Notes: generated by a model from the sequence alone, not told the origin. DNA of 64,000 nucleotides from Glutamicibacter sp. PS (GCA_031317595.1 JANCMB010000001.1:1482971-1546970), one strand, 5' to 3'; shown: positions 1-6,911, counted from the first letter of the stretch. A program made the numbers and translations.

Positions 1-1083
1 TTCAGTCACGATCGCATCCACCCGCGGGGACTCTTGCACCTCCCCGTCCTCCAAGGTCGCGACAATCCGAACCGCGTCACCGTCCTCCGTAGAAACCAAC
101 CGCATCGGAGTGGCGCGTGGGGCAAGTGCCTCGATCACCTGCACGGCCTTCTGAATCCCCACACCATCGATGAGCACGTGCACCCGATCCACCGTGACGT
201 CCTTGAAGAGCGTGGACAGATCCGGGTATTTTCCCTCCTGGCAGAGCACGCGTGCTTCAAACTCGTCGCCGATCATGGCCACGGCCTCAGCCTCTTTCGT
301 TTTCGTTGGCTGGGCGCCATACAGCCTCAGCTTGAACTCGCCACCAGCGAGGATCTTCTTCAGCCGCGGCCACTCCTTGCCCGGAATGAGCGCCCGGGCG
401 GAAGCCTGACCGCCGAGGTCACCGGCCTCAAGGAGCGCGACCGGCATGCTGGCCCGCGCCATCCGAAACCGGTCGGTGCCATACACCGTCAGCTTCCCGC
501 CCTCGATGACGATCTGCACGCAGGTCAAAACCGGCGCCACGTCATCCTTCGAAGCGAACGGGATCACCCGGTCAACACTCCGGATGAACTCCTCAACGTC
601 GACCTCGACCTGCGGGCCACGTTCCAGCCCAGCAAGGATGCTCGGGTTCTCGATCTTGTCGAGACCCACCTTTTCGACGGCGGCGGCAATGCTGTGCGGG
701 ACCGCGAGGCGGTAACCCTCAACCTCCACGTACAGTGCCTCGCGGCCCTGAAATTCTTCCCAGCTCAGCGTGACGTCTGAGTCCTTCGGCACGACCTTCA
801 GCACCTCGCGGATCGTGCGATACAGCCCGTTAGCGTGCGCGACCTTCGCAGTACCTGCGGCACCAGTTGGGCCCTGGCCATGACTTGCCATGAGCGCGGT
901 CTGATAGTCGAAGGAGCTGGCCGCGACCGCAGAGCCTGCAAAGCGCAACACCACCACTCCAGCGGCCGGGACCGGAAGTCGACCCGGAGGCAAAACCTTA
1001 GCCAAGAGCTCCTGCCAATCCTTGCCCGGACGGGTCGCCTTGAATGGTGTGATGGTGGTGTGTTCGGTGGTTTGTGTGCTCAT
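1..1083 (-). CDS. Phage DNA polymerase III sliding clamp (beta subunit) homologue, partial at left edge
   Basis: The frame is open for 361 codons from ATG 1083 to the window edge, so the C-terminus is missing. Residues near 35-65 (LPPGRLPVP then SSFDYQTA) resemble clamp domain 1 of actinobacterial DnaN. A later stretch (SVDRVIPFASKDDVAPVLT, then YGTDRFRMA) matches the start of domain 2 with its ATDGYRLA-like motif. Family role: the clamp rings DNA and tethers the polymerase. Here it presumably serves phage replication rather than being the host dnaN, because it lies last in a phage early operon. Its ATG overlaps the upstream whiB stop (ATGA), indicating translational coupling. It could in principle be a clamp-like decoy, but length and motifs favour a full clamp. 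Confidence 0.8.
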   Translation of the reverse strand, partial: MSTQTTEHTTITPFKATRPGKDWQELLAKVLPPGRLPVPAAGVVVLRFAGSAVAASSFDYQTALMASHGQGPTGAAGTAKVAHANGLYRTIREVLKVVPKDSDVTLSWEEFQGREALYVEVEGYRLAVPHSIAAAVEKVGLDKIENPSILAGLERGPQVEVDVEEFIRSVDRVIPFASKDDVAPVLTCVQIVIEGGKLTVYGTDRFRMARASMPVALLEAGDLGGQASARALIPGKEWPRLKKILAGGEFKLRLYGAQPTKTKEAEAVAMIGDEFEARVLCQEGKYPDLSTLFKDVTVDRVHVLIDGVGIQKAVQVIEALAPRATPMRLVSTEDGDAVRIVATLEDGEVQESPRVDAIVTE

Positions 1084-1406
1084 TGGTCCTTGTCCTTCCG
1101 CTCTGCTTTCTGTCTTCTTCTGAGTTCGCTCTGCCTCTGGGCTGGCGAGAGCCCACCGTAGATTCCCTCTTTGACTTCTCGGTGCTCCAGCGCGTAGTCC
1201 AAGCACGCCTCCCGCACTGGACAATCGGCGCAGATCAGGAACGCTTCTCGCCCCTCGATCACGATCTGCGCAGGGTGTGGAAACCACGGGTCTCCGTTGG
1301 TTTTGAAGTCGTAGGTGCGGCAGGCAGCCTGCTCTCGCCAGTCCTCAGACTTCGAGTGGGTGGCCGGCTGGTGCTTCACGGTGCTCGCAGATCCCCGGGT
1401 CAGCAT
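1080..1406 (-). CDS. Phage WhiB-family iron-sulfur transcription factor
   Basis: This 108-aa protein carries the four WhiB cysteines (about C29, C59, C62, C68; the last three in ICADCPVREAC), followed by the EGIYGGLS turn and a basic C-terminal tail (RQSELRRRQKAERK). WhiB proteins bind a [4Fe-4S] cluster and usually act with the vegetative sigma factor. ATG 1406 overlaps the end of the preceding gene by a few bases and gives the normal WhiB length; a longer in-frame extension to 1664 would be antisense-type low-quality sequence. Phage WhiB proteins are known (mycobacteriophage TM4 WhiB interferes with host WhiB2 and superinfection), so a role in host takeover or exclusion is possible here, but that is inference. 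Confidence 0.85.
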   Translation of the reverse strand: MLTRGSASTVKHQPATHSKSEDWREQAACRTYDFKTNGDPWFPHPAQIVIEGREAFLICADCPVREACLDYALEHREVKEGIYGGLSPAQRQSELRRRQKAERKDKDQ

Positions 1407-1816
1407 GGTGGCTCCGTCTCTGGGCGATTGCTGCCCTTGGAGAGATACGGAAGCCCGTCGACAAAGTTCACAAAGAACCACTCGACCGACCGGCAGAACT
1501 CGCGCGCTTGCAGCACTTGCTTCTCGGCCTCGCGGAGCGCCTCCGCCTCGTCGCTGAATGATTTGCGCCAGATCGGATCTTGCTTGGCGTCCCAGACTGT
1601 CACCATCCAGACGCGCTCCCCCGCCGCGAGACCCGGAATGCACCGGATACCAGCGCGAGGCCAAGTCACTGCAGCCGATTCCTGGTGCGTAAAAGGCGTC
1701 TTGCCGCGGTCGCGGTCGATGATGCGCGGCGCCGGAGCCGCTGAGGCCGGGTGCTTCGCCACGCAGATCTGCCGGCGGATCTCCGCCGCGCTGACCTCAC
1801 GTACGGCCGCGGTCAT
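1400..1816 (-). CDS. Hypothetical phage protein, 138 aa
   Basis: I do not recognise this protein. Its start ATG 1816 overlaps the stop of the parB-like gene as ATGA, and its own stop overlaps the whiB start, so it is embedded in the coupled early operon. The sequence has a short N-terminal AAVREVSAAEIRRQI helix, then a central WMVTVWDAKQDPIWRKSF strand-rich part and a charged helix (DEAEALREAEKQVLQAREF). No membrane segment or cysteine cluster is visible. An upstream ATG at 1846 is possible but would lose the coupling. Confidence 0.65.
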   Translation of the reverse strand: MTAAVREVSAAEIRRQICVAKHPASAAPAPRIIDRDRGKTPFTHQESAAVTWPRAGIRCIPGLAAGERVWMVTVWDAKQDPIWRKSFSDEAEALREAEKQVLQAREFCRSVEWFFVNFVDGLPYLSKGSNRPETEPPC

Positions 1817-3321
1817 GCCTTGCCCTCGCTCTCGCACGTCGGGCACGGGCTACCAGGCTGGCCATGTGCGATCGACTGCTGACCGCACCGGCCACACACC
1901 TGCTCACATTCCGCCGGCAGATCCACGTTGTAGGCCTCGACATTCGGACCCTCAGTATCGAGCTCGCGACCCAAATTGATCGCCGCGACCTCATCGCTAT
2001 CCGGGATGTATCCGAAGAATTGGATCAGGCGGTTGTACCAGACAGCCAGCGGACGCCAGCGGTTGCGCTTCTCCCACGAGCCACGGTCGTACCAATTGAA
2101 GCGATAGGACTCTTCCTCGGCTTCGATCTGCTGCAACCAGAGGTAGAGGCGGATCTGCTGGCCAAGAGTCAGCTTCATGACCAATCCCTCGGCCTTCACG
2201 CGCCATTCGTCCCGGCGCTTCGACAAGGATCCTAAGTACTCCTGCTCGTCGCCCTCCGGCTCCGGCGAAGCGAGGCTAATCACCTCACCAACGGCACGAC
2301 ACAGGGCACCTGTGTGGCATTGGGACATGATGTGCTGCGCGAACAGGAGACGATCCTCGATGTCGGCTAGAGCCTGCTTGTCGCGGATCTTCTCGATCGT
2401 AAAGGCGCGCCGTGCACGTTGCGCGGCCGGCAGCACACCGTTCAGACGGCGGATCATCTCCTTCCGGGCCGCGATCACCGGATCGACCCTTGGTGCGGAC
2501 TTCGCCAGCTTCTCCCACCAGGTCACTCCACTTTCGTCGACCTCGTACAGGTGGCCGGCGGCGATGTGCTCCTGATGGCTCAAGACCTTGTCAGTCTTGC
2601 GGTACTTGCCCGAGTAGCGGTGCTCTGAGGCGAGCTCCTCGGCGCCGAACCCGGTCATTTCCTCACGGATCTTCGCCTTCTTTGCGGCCGACTCGGCCAG
2701 AGCGATTTCGCGCTCCACGTCGGCGGCGCCGTACTTCACCCAATGCTTCACGGCGATCTCCGAGGTGACGTGCTCCACCAGATCGGTGGCGCCGGTCTTC
2801 TCCTCATACTCCATAAGCTTGGCGACACCGAGCAGGTCGAGCTTGCCCGTATCGTGCTTCGCGGCGAGCTGTGGGCGCTTACCCAGACCAGCACGGGCCT
2901 TCACCTCGGCCTTCGGGATCGCGAAGTTTCGGGCGATCCATGCCTCAGACTTGCCCTCAGTGAGCATGCCCTGGATAGCGACGCCCTGCTCAGTCGTGGA
3001 CAGCGGGGCGTGGTTGGTGCCGGTAGTCAGCGCCTCGGCGTACAGGTCAGCCTTCGGGGTAGCCGGGGTCGGGATGATACGGCACAAGATCGTGGCCAGA
3101 TCGGCGCGCAACGCGGCCTGGTATCTTCTGTGCCCGCCCTGGATCCGGTACTGACCCTCGAGGTCCGGGTGCTCGTACACGGTGATCGGGTCCATCTGGC
3201 CGATGGCCTTCAGTTCTTTGGCTAGACGGTCCAGATCACCCATGTCCTTGCGTGGGTTATCGGGGTCTGGGTGCACCGCTGAGAGCGGTAATTCTTGAAT
3301 CTCGCCGTGATTTTTGGACAC
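1813..3321 (-). CDS. ParB/Srx-domain protein with C-terminal zinc ribbon (phage)
   Basis: The protein has 502 aa. Residues about 10-100 form a ParB-type N-terminal domain: LPLSAVHPDPDNPRKDM, then the box IQGGHRRYQAAL (residues about 58-69), which corresponds to the CTP/nuclease motif of ParB-like proteins. A predicted helix-turn-helix follows (STTEQGVAIQGML to IPKAEVKARAGL). The C-terminus carries CxxC pairs (CEQVCGRCG and CPTCE) like a zinc ribbon. GTG 3321 has an AGGAGG Shine-Dalgarno six bases upstream. Such proteins are frequent in actinophage early regions. A partition or transcription-regulator role is possible; no parA partner is seen in this part of the prophage. Confidence 0.8.
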   Translation of the reverse strand: MSKNHGEIQELPLSAVHPDPDNPRKDMGDLDRLAKELKAIGQMDPITVYEHPDLEGQYRIQGGHRRYQAALRADLATILCRIIPTPATPKADLYAEALTTGTNHAPLSTTEQGVAIQGMLTEGKSEAWIARNFAIPKAEVKARAGLGKRPQLAAKHDTGKLDLLGVAKLMEYEEKTGATDLVEHVTSEIAVKHWVKYGAADVEREIALAESAAKKAKIREEMTGFGAEELASEHRYSGKYRKTDKVLSHQEHIAAGHLYEVDESGVTWWEKLAKSAPRVDPVIAARKEMIRRLNGVLPAAQRARRAFTIEKIRDKQALADIEDRLLFAQHIMSQCHTGALCRAVGEVISLASPEPEGDEQEYLGSLSKRRDEWRVKAEGLVMKLTLGQQIRLYLWLQQIEAEEESYRFNWYDRGSWEKRNRWRPLAVWYNRLIQFFGYIPDSDEVAAINLGRELDTEGPNVEAYNVDLPAECEQVCGRCGQQSIAHGQPGSPCPTCESEGKA

Positions 3322-3370
3322 GGGAGTCCTCCTAAGTACAGGTAAAAACTTGGTTGAAAGAGTCCGCGGG

Positions 3371-3598
3371 CTACGCGGTGTGGGTGCTCTCGAGAGCGTT
3401 GGCTACAGCATCGGCATGCAATAGGTCGCACCAGGCGCCGATAGCAAGTCCGCCAGCAAAGAGCATCATCAGAGTGCTCACGCCGCTTGGGATGCTCGCG
3501 GTCACGAGAATGACAATCAGGATCAGCGTCATCGTGGGCAGATAGATCATCCACATACGCCGGGACGCCCGGGCGCGGATCTGGTCGGCCGAGTGCAT
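3371..3598 (-). CDS. Small phage membrane protein, two TM segments
   Basis: This 75-aa protein has two hydrophobic stretches: about residues 15-35 (MWMIYLPTMTLILIVILVTA) and about 40-58 (STLMMLFAGGLAIGAW). The start overlaps the stop of the preceding gene (TAATG), so it is translationally coupled. The function is not recognisable. Confidence 0.6.
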   Translation of the reverse strand: MHSADQIRARASRRMWMIYLPTMTLILIVILVTASIPSGVSTLMMLFAGGLAIGAWCDLLHADAVANALESTHTA

Positions 3599-3918
3599 TA
3601 GCGTCCACCGGCATCGAACAGCGCGCCGGCCGGCACTGGGGTGGGCAGGTCATCGATCACCACGAAGTAATGCGTCTGCGTACTGCCGACGTGGATCGCG
3701 CCCTTGCCCTCGGCAGTGTCTGGCGAGATGGTGCCCATCTCCACGAACACATCTCCCTTGGCGGACTTGTAGAAAGCCCGGGCCCACAGGGCAGCGGCCT
3801 TGCGTGCCTGAATGGCCTTGTCTGCCTTCGGGTAGTGGCGCCACTTGATATCGAGTTCGGCCACGTGGTGGGCGCGACCGACGGGGATGATGCGGACTTT
3901 GCCCGTATGCGTGCTCAC
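3598..3918 (-). CDS. Hypothetical phage protein, 106 aa
   Basis: I do not recognise this protein. GTG 3918 overlaps the upstream stop as GTGA, which supports the start. The N-terminal half is basic and helical (KWRHYPKADKAIQARKAAALWARAFYKSAKG). The second half looks like a small beta domain (GDVFVEMGTI, HYFVVIDDLP). No signal peptide or transmembrane segment is visible. It is the middle member of an unbroken coupled series with the genes on both sides. Confidence 0.6.
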   Translation of the reverse strand: MSTHTGKVRIIPVGRAHHVAELDIKWRHYPKADKAIQARKAAALWARAFYKSAKGDVFVEMGTISPDTAEGKGAIHVGSTQTHYFVVIDDLPTPVPAGALFDAGGR

Positions 3919-4208
3919 GACCGATCACCCACTGCCGACTGATCCCGGAAAGGTTCTGCCACGTCCTGCAGCTCTCGCAGGCGCTCGACGAGCTCTTCGC
4001 CACGGACGATGGTGTGGTTGATTGCGCCGTCGATGTTGCCGGTGCTGTCGAAATCAAACCAGACTCCGAGTGCGGCACGAAGGCGATCCGTAGCAAGCTT
4101 CGCCGCCTGGTGCGCCTCGCGCTGCCGGTGGGCCGCCGAGGCCGCCGCTACATCACGCGGAGTCGGGCTCTGGCCTGGTGCCAGCTTCGGGAAGAACCGA
4201 TCTCTCAC
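3915..4208 (-). CDS. Hypothetical phage protein, 97 aa
   Basis: The protein begins VRDRFFPKLAPGQSP and is mainly helical (AHRQREAHQAAKLATDRLRAAL; GEELVERLRELQDVAEPF). GTG 4208 overlaps the stop of the 48-aa gene upstream as GTGA, which decides the start over an ATG at 4295 that would run through that gene. The function is unknown. Confidence 0.6.
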   Translation of the reverse strand: MRDRFFPKLAPGQSPTPRDVAAASAAHRQREAHQAAKLATDRLRAALGVWFDFDSTGNIDGAINHTIVRGEELVERLRELQDVAEPFRDQSAVGDRS

Positions 4209-4351
4209 GCCGCCACCTCCTCGGCCACGACGCCACCCTGGGCTGCCACTTCGGCGAGCCACGAGGCGTACACGCTGGCAGCCCCGACGATGCACTGCTC
4301 TCGAGACTCCACCGCCGAGGGCTTCTCACCCTGTGCTTGTAGACTGGACAT
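4205..4351 (-). CDS. Very small phage protein, 48 aa
   Basis: The open frame runs from ATG 4351 to TGA 4205-4207 and encodes MSSLQAQGEKPSAV... ending EEVAA. A clear AAGGAG lies eight bases before the ATG (4358-4366 region, minus strand), and the stop overlaps the GTG of the next gene as GTGA. Both support a real, coupled gene. No function can be assigned. Confidence 0.55.
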   Translation of the reverse strand: MSSLQAQGEKPSAVESREQCIVGAASVYASWLAEVAAQGGVVAEEVAA

Positions 4352-4392
4352 TGAAATCACTCCTTACTTGCCTGTTCGGTTTTGGTTTCATC

Positions 4393-4426
4393 GCCCTCAC
4401 CAGCTGCAACTGGTGAGGGCTTTTCT
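4393..4426 (+). terminator. Hairpin A, terminator-like on the plus strand
   Basis: GCCCTCACCAG pairs with CTGGTGAGGGC and is followed by TTTTCT on the plus strand. It lies just upstream of leader A. A close relative occurs at 6153-6186 after the second cassette. Confidence 0.6.
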
Positions 4427-4439
4427 ACATCCGGAGCCC

Positions 4440-4521
4440 CCGGACGTTGACCCCTCTCGGTAGACTCAGAGGCTCCTACACCCGCACACATTGGTGCTCC
4501 GCCTACCGAGAGGGAAATCCA
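4440..4521 (+). repeat. Leader element A: inverted repeat that includes the Shine-Dalgarno, ahead of a TTG start
   Basis: The 82-bp leader begins CCGGACGTTGACCCCTCTCG. The left arm CCCTCTCGGTAG (4452-4463) is the exact reverse complement of the right arm CTACCGAGAGGG (4503-4514). The right arm contains the Shine-Dalgarno, and TTG 4522 follows seven bases later. The same element, with identical 39-base loop and spacing, lies at 5839-5920. Folding of the RNA would hide the ribosome site. No well-spaced promoter was identified. Confidence 0.75.
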
Positions 4522-5406
4522 TTGGGAACCACTGAAAGAGCGACCGTCATGGGTGCCGCTCGGAAGCTCCTTTGGGGCAATCACCACCTGGCACGACTCA
4601 AGGCTTCGATAAGCGCTTTCAACAAAACGCATCCGACGCGAACGACCTTGAAACTCAAGCGAGACAATTCCCAGGAGGGCGTCTTCCACGCAGAGTGGTC
4701 CATCGTCGAGGCCACTCTCCCAGACGGAAACTGGCCCTTGATGATCGGAGACGTGCTCAACTGTTACCGCTCCGCCCTCGACCACATCATCAGCGAACAT
4801 GTCCGAAGTGTGCACAAGTTCAGCGCCTCTGACCCTGCTCTGAAGTACCTGTCGTTCCCGATCTCGGACTCCCCCGCTGACTTTCGACGCGACACCAAGA
4901 AGCTTCGCGATGTGGCCGCCCCAGAGTTCCTGGCAGAACTTGAGCGGACGCAGATCTACAGATTCGAACCTGACGCGTACGGCGACTTCTTCAGCCTGAC
5001 CGCCCTCCGAGACCTCAATAACTTGGACAAGCATCGGGGACTTCCATTCACCGACAGCTTCTGGGACCCGAATGACACCATCGCCTACCCGTCCGCGATG
5101 ACCATCTCCGGTTTCGAAACCATCGGCACACGGTGCGAGCCGGGCGCAGTATTCGCCACTGCCCAAGTCGCCGGCAGCACTGCTGAGACTTACATGCAGA
5201 TGGAGCTCAAAGCCACGCGCATAGAAGCGGTACACATCCCGGGAGTCACCGAACCGCAAGACGTTGTTGGCCTCCTCGAGACTCTTGGTCAAGATGTCAT
5301 GGCACTCTGCGGCGCATTTTTCAGCCACCCCGGAGAACCCGAACCGAGCAACCAGCGGGGGTGCGTATTTCCGCACACAGAACCCTGGGAACTTCCCCAC
5401 CCCTAG
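4522..5406 (+). CDS. Prophage cassette protein with RSALDH / LNNLDKHR motifs (HEPN-like candidate)
   Basis: The protein has 294 aa from TTG 4522, chosen because the Shine-Dalgarno in the leader repeat sits seven bases upstream and the second cassette starts at the identical position. The sequence contains CYRSALDHI (about residues 82-90) and LRDLNNLDKHR (about 162-172). From memory these resemble a widespread, uncharacterised bacterial family with a LRSALDH...LNNIDKHR signature. RSALDH fits the R-x4-H pattern of HEPN ribonucleases, so an RNase or defence role is a hypothesis only. It is read opposite to the surrounding early operon, like a moron (an extra prophage gene with its own signals). 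The reverse-strand frame of 366 codons over the same DNA is a shadow. Confidence 0.75.
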   Translation: MGTTERATVMGAARKLLWGNHHLARLKASISAFNKTHPTRTTLKLKRDNSQEGVFHAEWSIVEATLPDGNWPLMIGDVLNCYRSALDHIISEHVRSVHKFSASDPALKYLSFPISDSPADFRRDTKKLRDVAAPEFLAELERTQIYRFEPDAYGDFFSLTALRDLNNLDKHRGLPFTDSFWDPNDTIAYPSAMTISGFETIGTRCEPGAVFATAQVAGSTAETYMQMELKATRIEAVHIPGVTEPQDVVGLLETLGQDVMALCGAFFSHPGEPEPSNQRGCVFPHTEPWELPHP

Positions 5407-5456
5407 TCCATGTGGATCACGCCCGTCCTGGACATTATTTGAGTAACCCATGGCCA

Positions 5457-5651
5457 CTAACCCAGGAACTCAGTCATGAGCATGAGCCATCCACCGAGCA
5501 CCAAGAGCGCTACCAGGATCGCAAAGACCAGGAAGGGAACTACCCAAATCCCGGCAACCAACGGTGCGAGCCAAAGAATCGCCCAGATGTAGAGCGTGAT
5601 CACGACTCCCAAGCCCAATACCCCAACTACCAGCCCTAAGAGATCCCACAT
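5457..5651 (-). CDS. Small membrane protein, 64 aa
   Basis: The protein begins MWDLLGLVVGVLGLGVVITL and consists almost entirely of two to three hydrophobic segments (ILWLAPLVAGIWVVPF; LVALLVLGGWLMLM). ATG 5651 has GGAAGG seven bases upstream. A longer frame starting at 5756 overlaps the stop of the gene upstream as ATGA, so a 99-aa form cannot be excluded. It lies between the two leader-carrying cassettes but is read with the early operon. Confidence 0.6.
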   Translation of the reverse strand: MWDLLGLVVGVLGLGVVITLYIWAILWLAPLVAGIWVVPFLVFAILVALLVLGGWLMLMTEFLG

Positions 5652-5752
5652 GATGCTTCCTTCCCTGATCCACGCGCAGTTCGTGATTTGACGCGCCTGC
5701 GCTTCGGGTGAGCTCTCGTACACCCACCAATTGATTCCTGGTTTAGCCCCAC

Positions 5753-6457
5753 TCATCGCGACCGCCGCGCAGCCATACTCTGGTCGCCTCCGTCGCCTTT
5801 CGCCGGGCCTCGAGCATTACCGCGAGGCTTCGCCGCTGCCGGACGTTGACCCCTCTCGGTAGACTCAGAGGTTCCTATACCTGCGCCATACGGCGCGCCA
5901 TCTACCGAGAGGGAAGTACTTTGAGACTGGACGAATGGTTGGATGTCGAGTTGAACCTCGCGCTGGAGAAGTTTTCCAACGACACCCTGGCCGACAAGGT
6001 TGGCATTCTGAATAAGGTCGTCGCCGCCCAACACGCCACTATCAAACTCATGCTCAAGCGGATGGAGGTCGCCGGACTGACTTTCCCCGATATGGACATT
6101 CCGGAGTAAGCGATCGCTACACTCACGGAGATCTTCACGAAGGCTCCCTCCGCCCTCACCAGTTGCCGCTGGTGAGGGTTCTTTCGTTTCCGCTGTCCGC
6201 TTGTAGTCGCGCCAAGCTTGAGCTACTTCCAGCGCGTTGGCCTGCATTAGTCCTAAGAACGCGTACTTGGCTTCTTCCGATTCCTTAGCTTGGCGATACA
6301 GCTCAATGCCTGAGACATCCTCGCCGTAGACCAACAAGCTGTCTGCGAGCTCTACGGCGAGGTTTTCGCGGTAGCGACGAGCTTTCTCCCAGGCGTCCAT
6401 GGCTTCGGTGAGTTGGTCGGCGGCTTCTTCGAGTTCGCGTTTCAGTGACTCGCTCAT
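5753..6457 (-). CDS. Hypothetical coiled-coil protein; C-terminal half doubtful
   Basis: The first ~100 residues (MSESLKRELEEAADQLTEAM... VAQAWRDYKRTAETKEPS) are a convincing helical, coiled-coil protein. ATG 6457 overlaps the stop of the XRE regulator as ATGA. Beyond about position 6150 the frame runs antisense through hairpin B, the 62-aa gene and leader B, and becomes low-quality sequence ending SMAARRSR. The true gene may once have ended elsewhere: the reading EPSPAATGEG across hairpin B resembles EKPSPVAAGEGD across hairpin A, near another early-operon stop at 4357. I infer that the cassette insertion changed its 3' end. Confidence 0.5.
   Translation of the reverse strand: MSESLKRELEEAADQLTEAMDAWEKARRYRENLAVELADSLLVYGEDVSGIELYRQAKESEEAKYAFLGLMQANALEVAQAWRDYKRTAETKEPSPAATGEGGGSLREDLRECSDRLLRNVHIGESQSGDLHPLEHEFDSGVLGGDDLIQNANLVGQGVVGKLLQREVQLDIQPFVQSQSTSLSVDGAPYGAGIGTSESTERGQRPAAAKPRGNARGPAKGDGGDQSMAARRSR
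5839..5920 (+). repeat. Leader element B: second copy of the inverted-repeat leader
   Basis: It starts with the same CCGGACGTTGACCCCTCTCG. Arms are CCCTCTCGGTAG (5851-5862) and CTACCGAGAGGG (5902-5913). The loop is 39 bases, as in copy A, and TTG 5921 is seven bases after the right arm. Differences from copy A lie mostly in the second half of the loop, and both arms are intact. Confidence 0.75.
5921..6109 (+). CDS. Small prophage cassette protein, 62 aa
   Basis: TTG 5921 begins a protein reading (M)RLDEWLDVELNLALEKFSND and ending FPDMDIPE. It is acidic, probably all-helical and amphipathic, and has no membrane segment. The start is set by the leader repeat: the Shine-Dalgarno GAGAGGG lies seven bases upstream, exactly as for the gene at 4522. 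A terminator hairpin follows at 6153. It is unrelated in sequence to the first cassette gene, so the leader rather than the protein is what is shared. Confidence 0.6.
   Translation: MRLDEWLDVELNLALEKFSNDTLADKVGILNKVVAAQHATIKLMLKRMEVAGLTFPDMDIPE
6153..6186 (+). terminator. Hairpin B, terminator of the second cassette
   Basis: CCCTCACCAG (6153-6162) pairs with CTGGTGAGGG (6169-6178), followed by TTCTTTC. It closely resembles hairpin A at 4393 and ends the plus-strand transcript of the 62-aa gene. Confidence 0.7.
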
Positions 6458-6777
6458 GCCACCCTCACTCCACTCGATTTTTCGTTTTCTACAACACTTG
6501 TCACTGTGGGCACGACTTCATGCTCTTCGAGGACGAAGAGGTCCTCCCAGTCGGTGAACAAGCGAGCCGAGATCAGCAGAGCAAGGTCCTCGGACAAGGT
6601 TTTCATCTTGCCGGTTTCGAGCTGGTGGATCGTCGCTTGCGATCGCCGCACCAACACAGCCAGATCGCGCTGACTGAATCGCTGATTAATTCGCTTCCGC
6701 CGCAATGCGGCGGGATCCTTCACCCTCATCCAACTCTCCTTTCGAACGAGATTCAGATTCCTCCGGGCCTTACGCAT
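6454..6777 (-). CDS. XRE-family helix-turn-helix regulator (Cro-like)
   Basis: The 107-aa protein contains an XRE DNA-binding domain (RRKRINQRFSQRDLAVLVRR, then SQATIHQLETGK) in its first half. A short C-terminal part is acidic (DWEDLFVLEEHEV). ATG 6777 has GAAGGA nine bases upstream. It is the first gene of the leftward early operon and is divergent from the repressor at 6956, the usual position of Cro. It could instead act as an excision regulator. The shared intergenic region holds repeated CACTTTTC boxes. Confidence 0.8.
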   Translation of the reverse strand: MRKARRNLNLVRKESWMRVKDPAALRRKRINQRFSQRDLAVLVRRSQATIHQLETGKMKTLSEDLALLISARLFTDWEDLFVLEEHEVVPTVTSVVENEKSSGVRVA

Positions 6778-6791
6778 CACTAGTATTCCTT

Positions 6792-6911
6792 CCACTTTTC
6801 ACTTTGACAAGTCTATCTTGAAACACTCGGCATCTAGTTGTCAATCCGAAAAGTGGATTAAGCCCCGCAATTGTTGGGAAGATGCACTTATCACTTTTCA
6901 TCTTGGAAGTG
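6792..6911. promoter_or_regulatory. Divergent immunity control region with repeated CACTTTTC operators
   Basis: CACTTTTC occurs at 6793-6800 and 6892-6899 and, inverted, as GAAAAGTG at 6849-6856. The last forward copy is part of a near-palindrome CACTTTTCATCTTGGAAGTG. Two opposed TTGACAA boxes (6804-6810 and, on the minus strand, 6844-6838) look like -35 elements of overlapping divergent promoters; -10 elements are weak. Confidence 0.55.

Noticed and set aside
34-780. 248-codon plus-strand open frame at the left edge
   Set aside because: It is antisense to the sliding clamp homologue, which is open across the whole edge and has recognisable clamp blocks.
4440-4521. TTGACC in the leader as a classical promoter -35
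   Set aside because: No -10 hexamer lies at 16-18 bp; TAGACT is too close and TATACC (copy B) too far, so a promoter here is not supported.
4357-5457. 366-codon minus-strand open frame
   Set aside because: It is antisense to the 294-aa cassette gene, which has family motifs, a leader and a ribosome site. Only its last few codons may be a relic of an early-operon gene.
4393-6186. The two related hairpins as an inserted mobile element's terminal repeats
   Set aside because: They are in the same orientation, each is a self-contained terminator, there is no transposase between them and no target duplication is visible.
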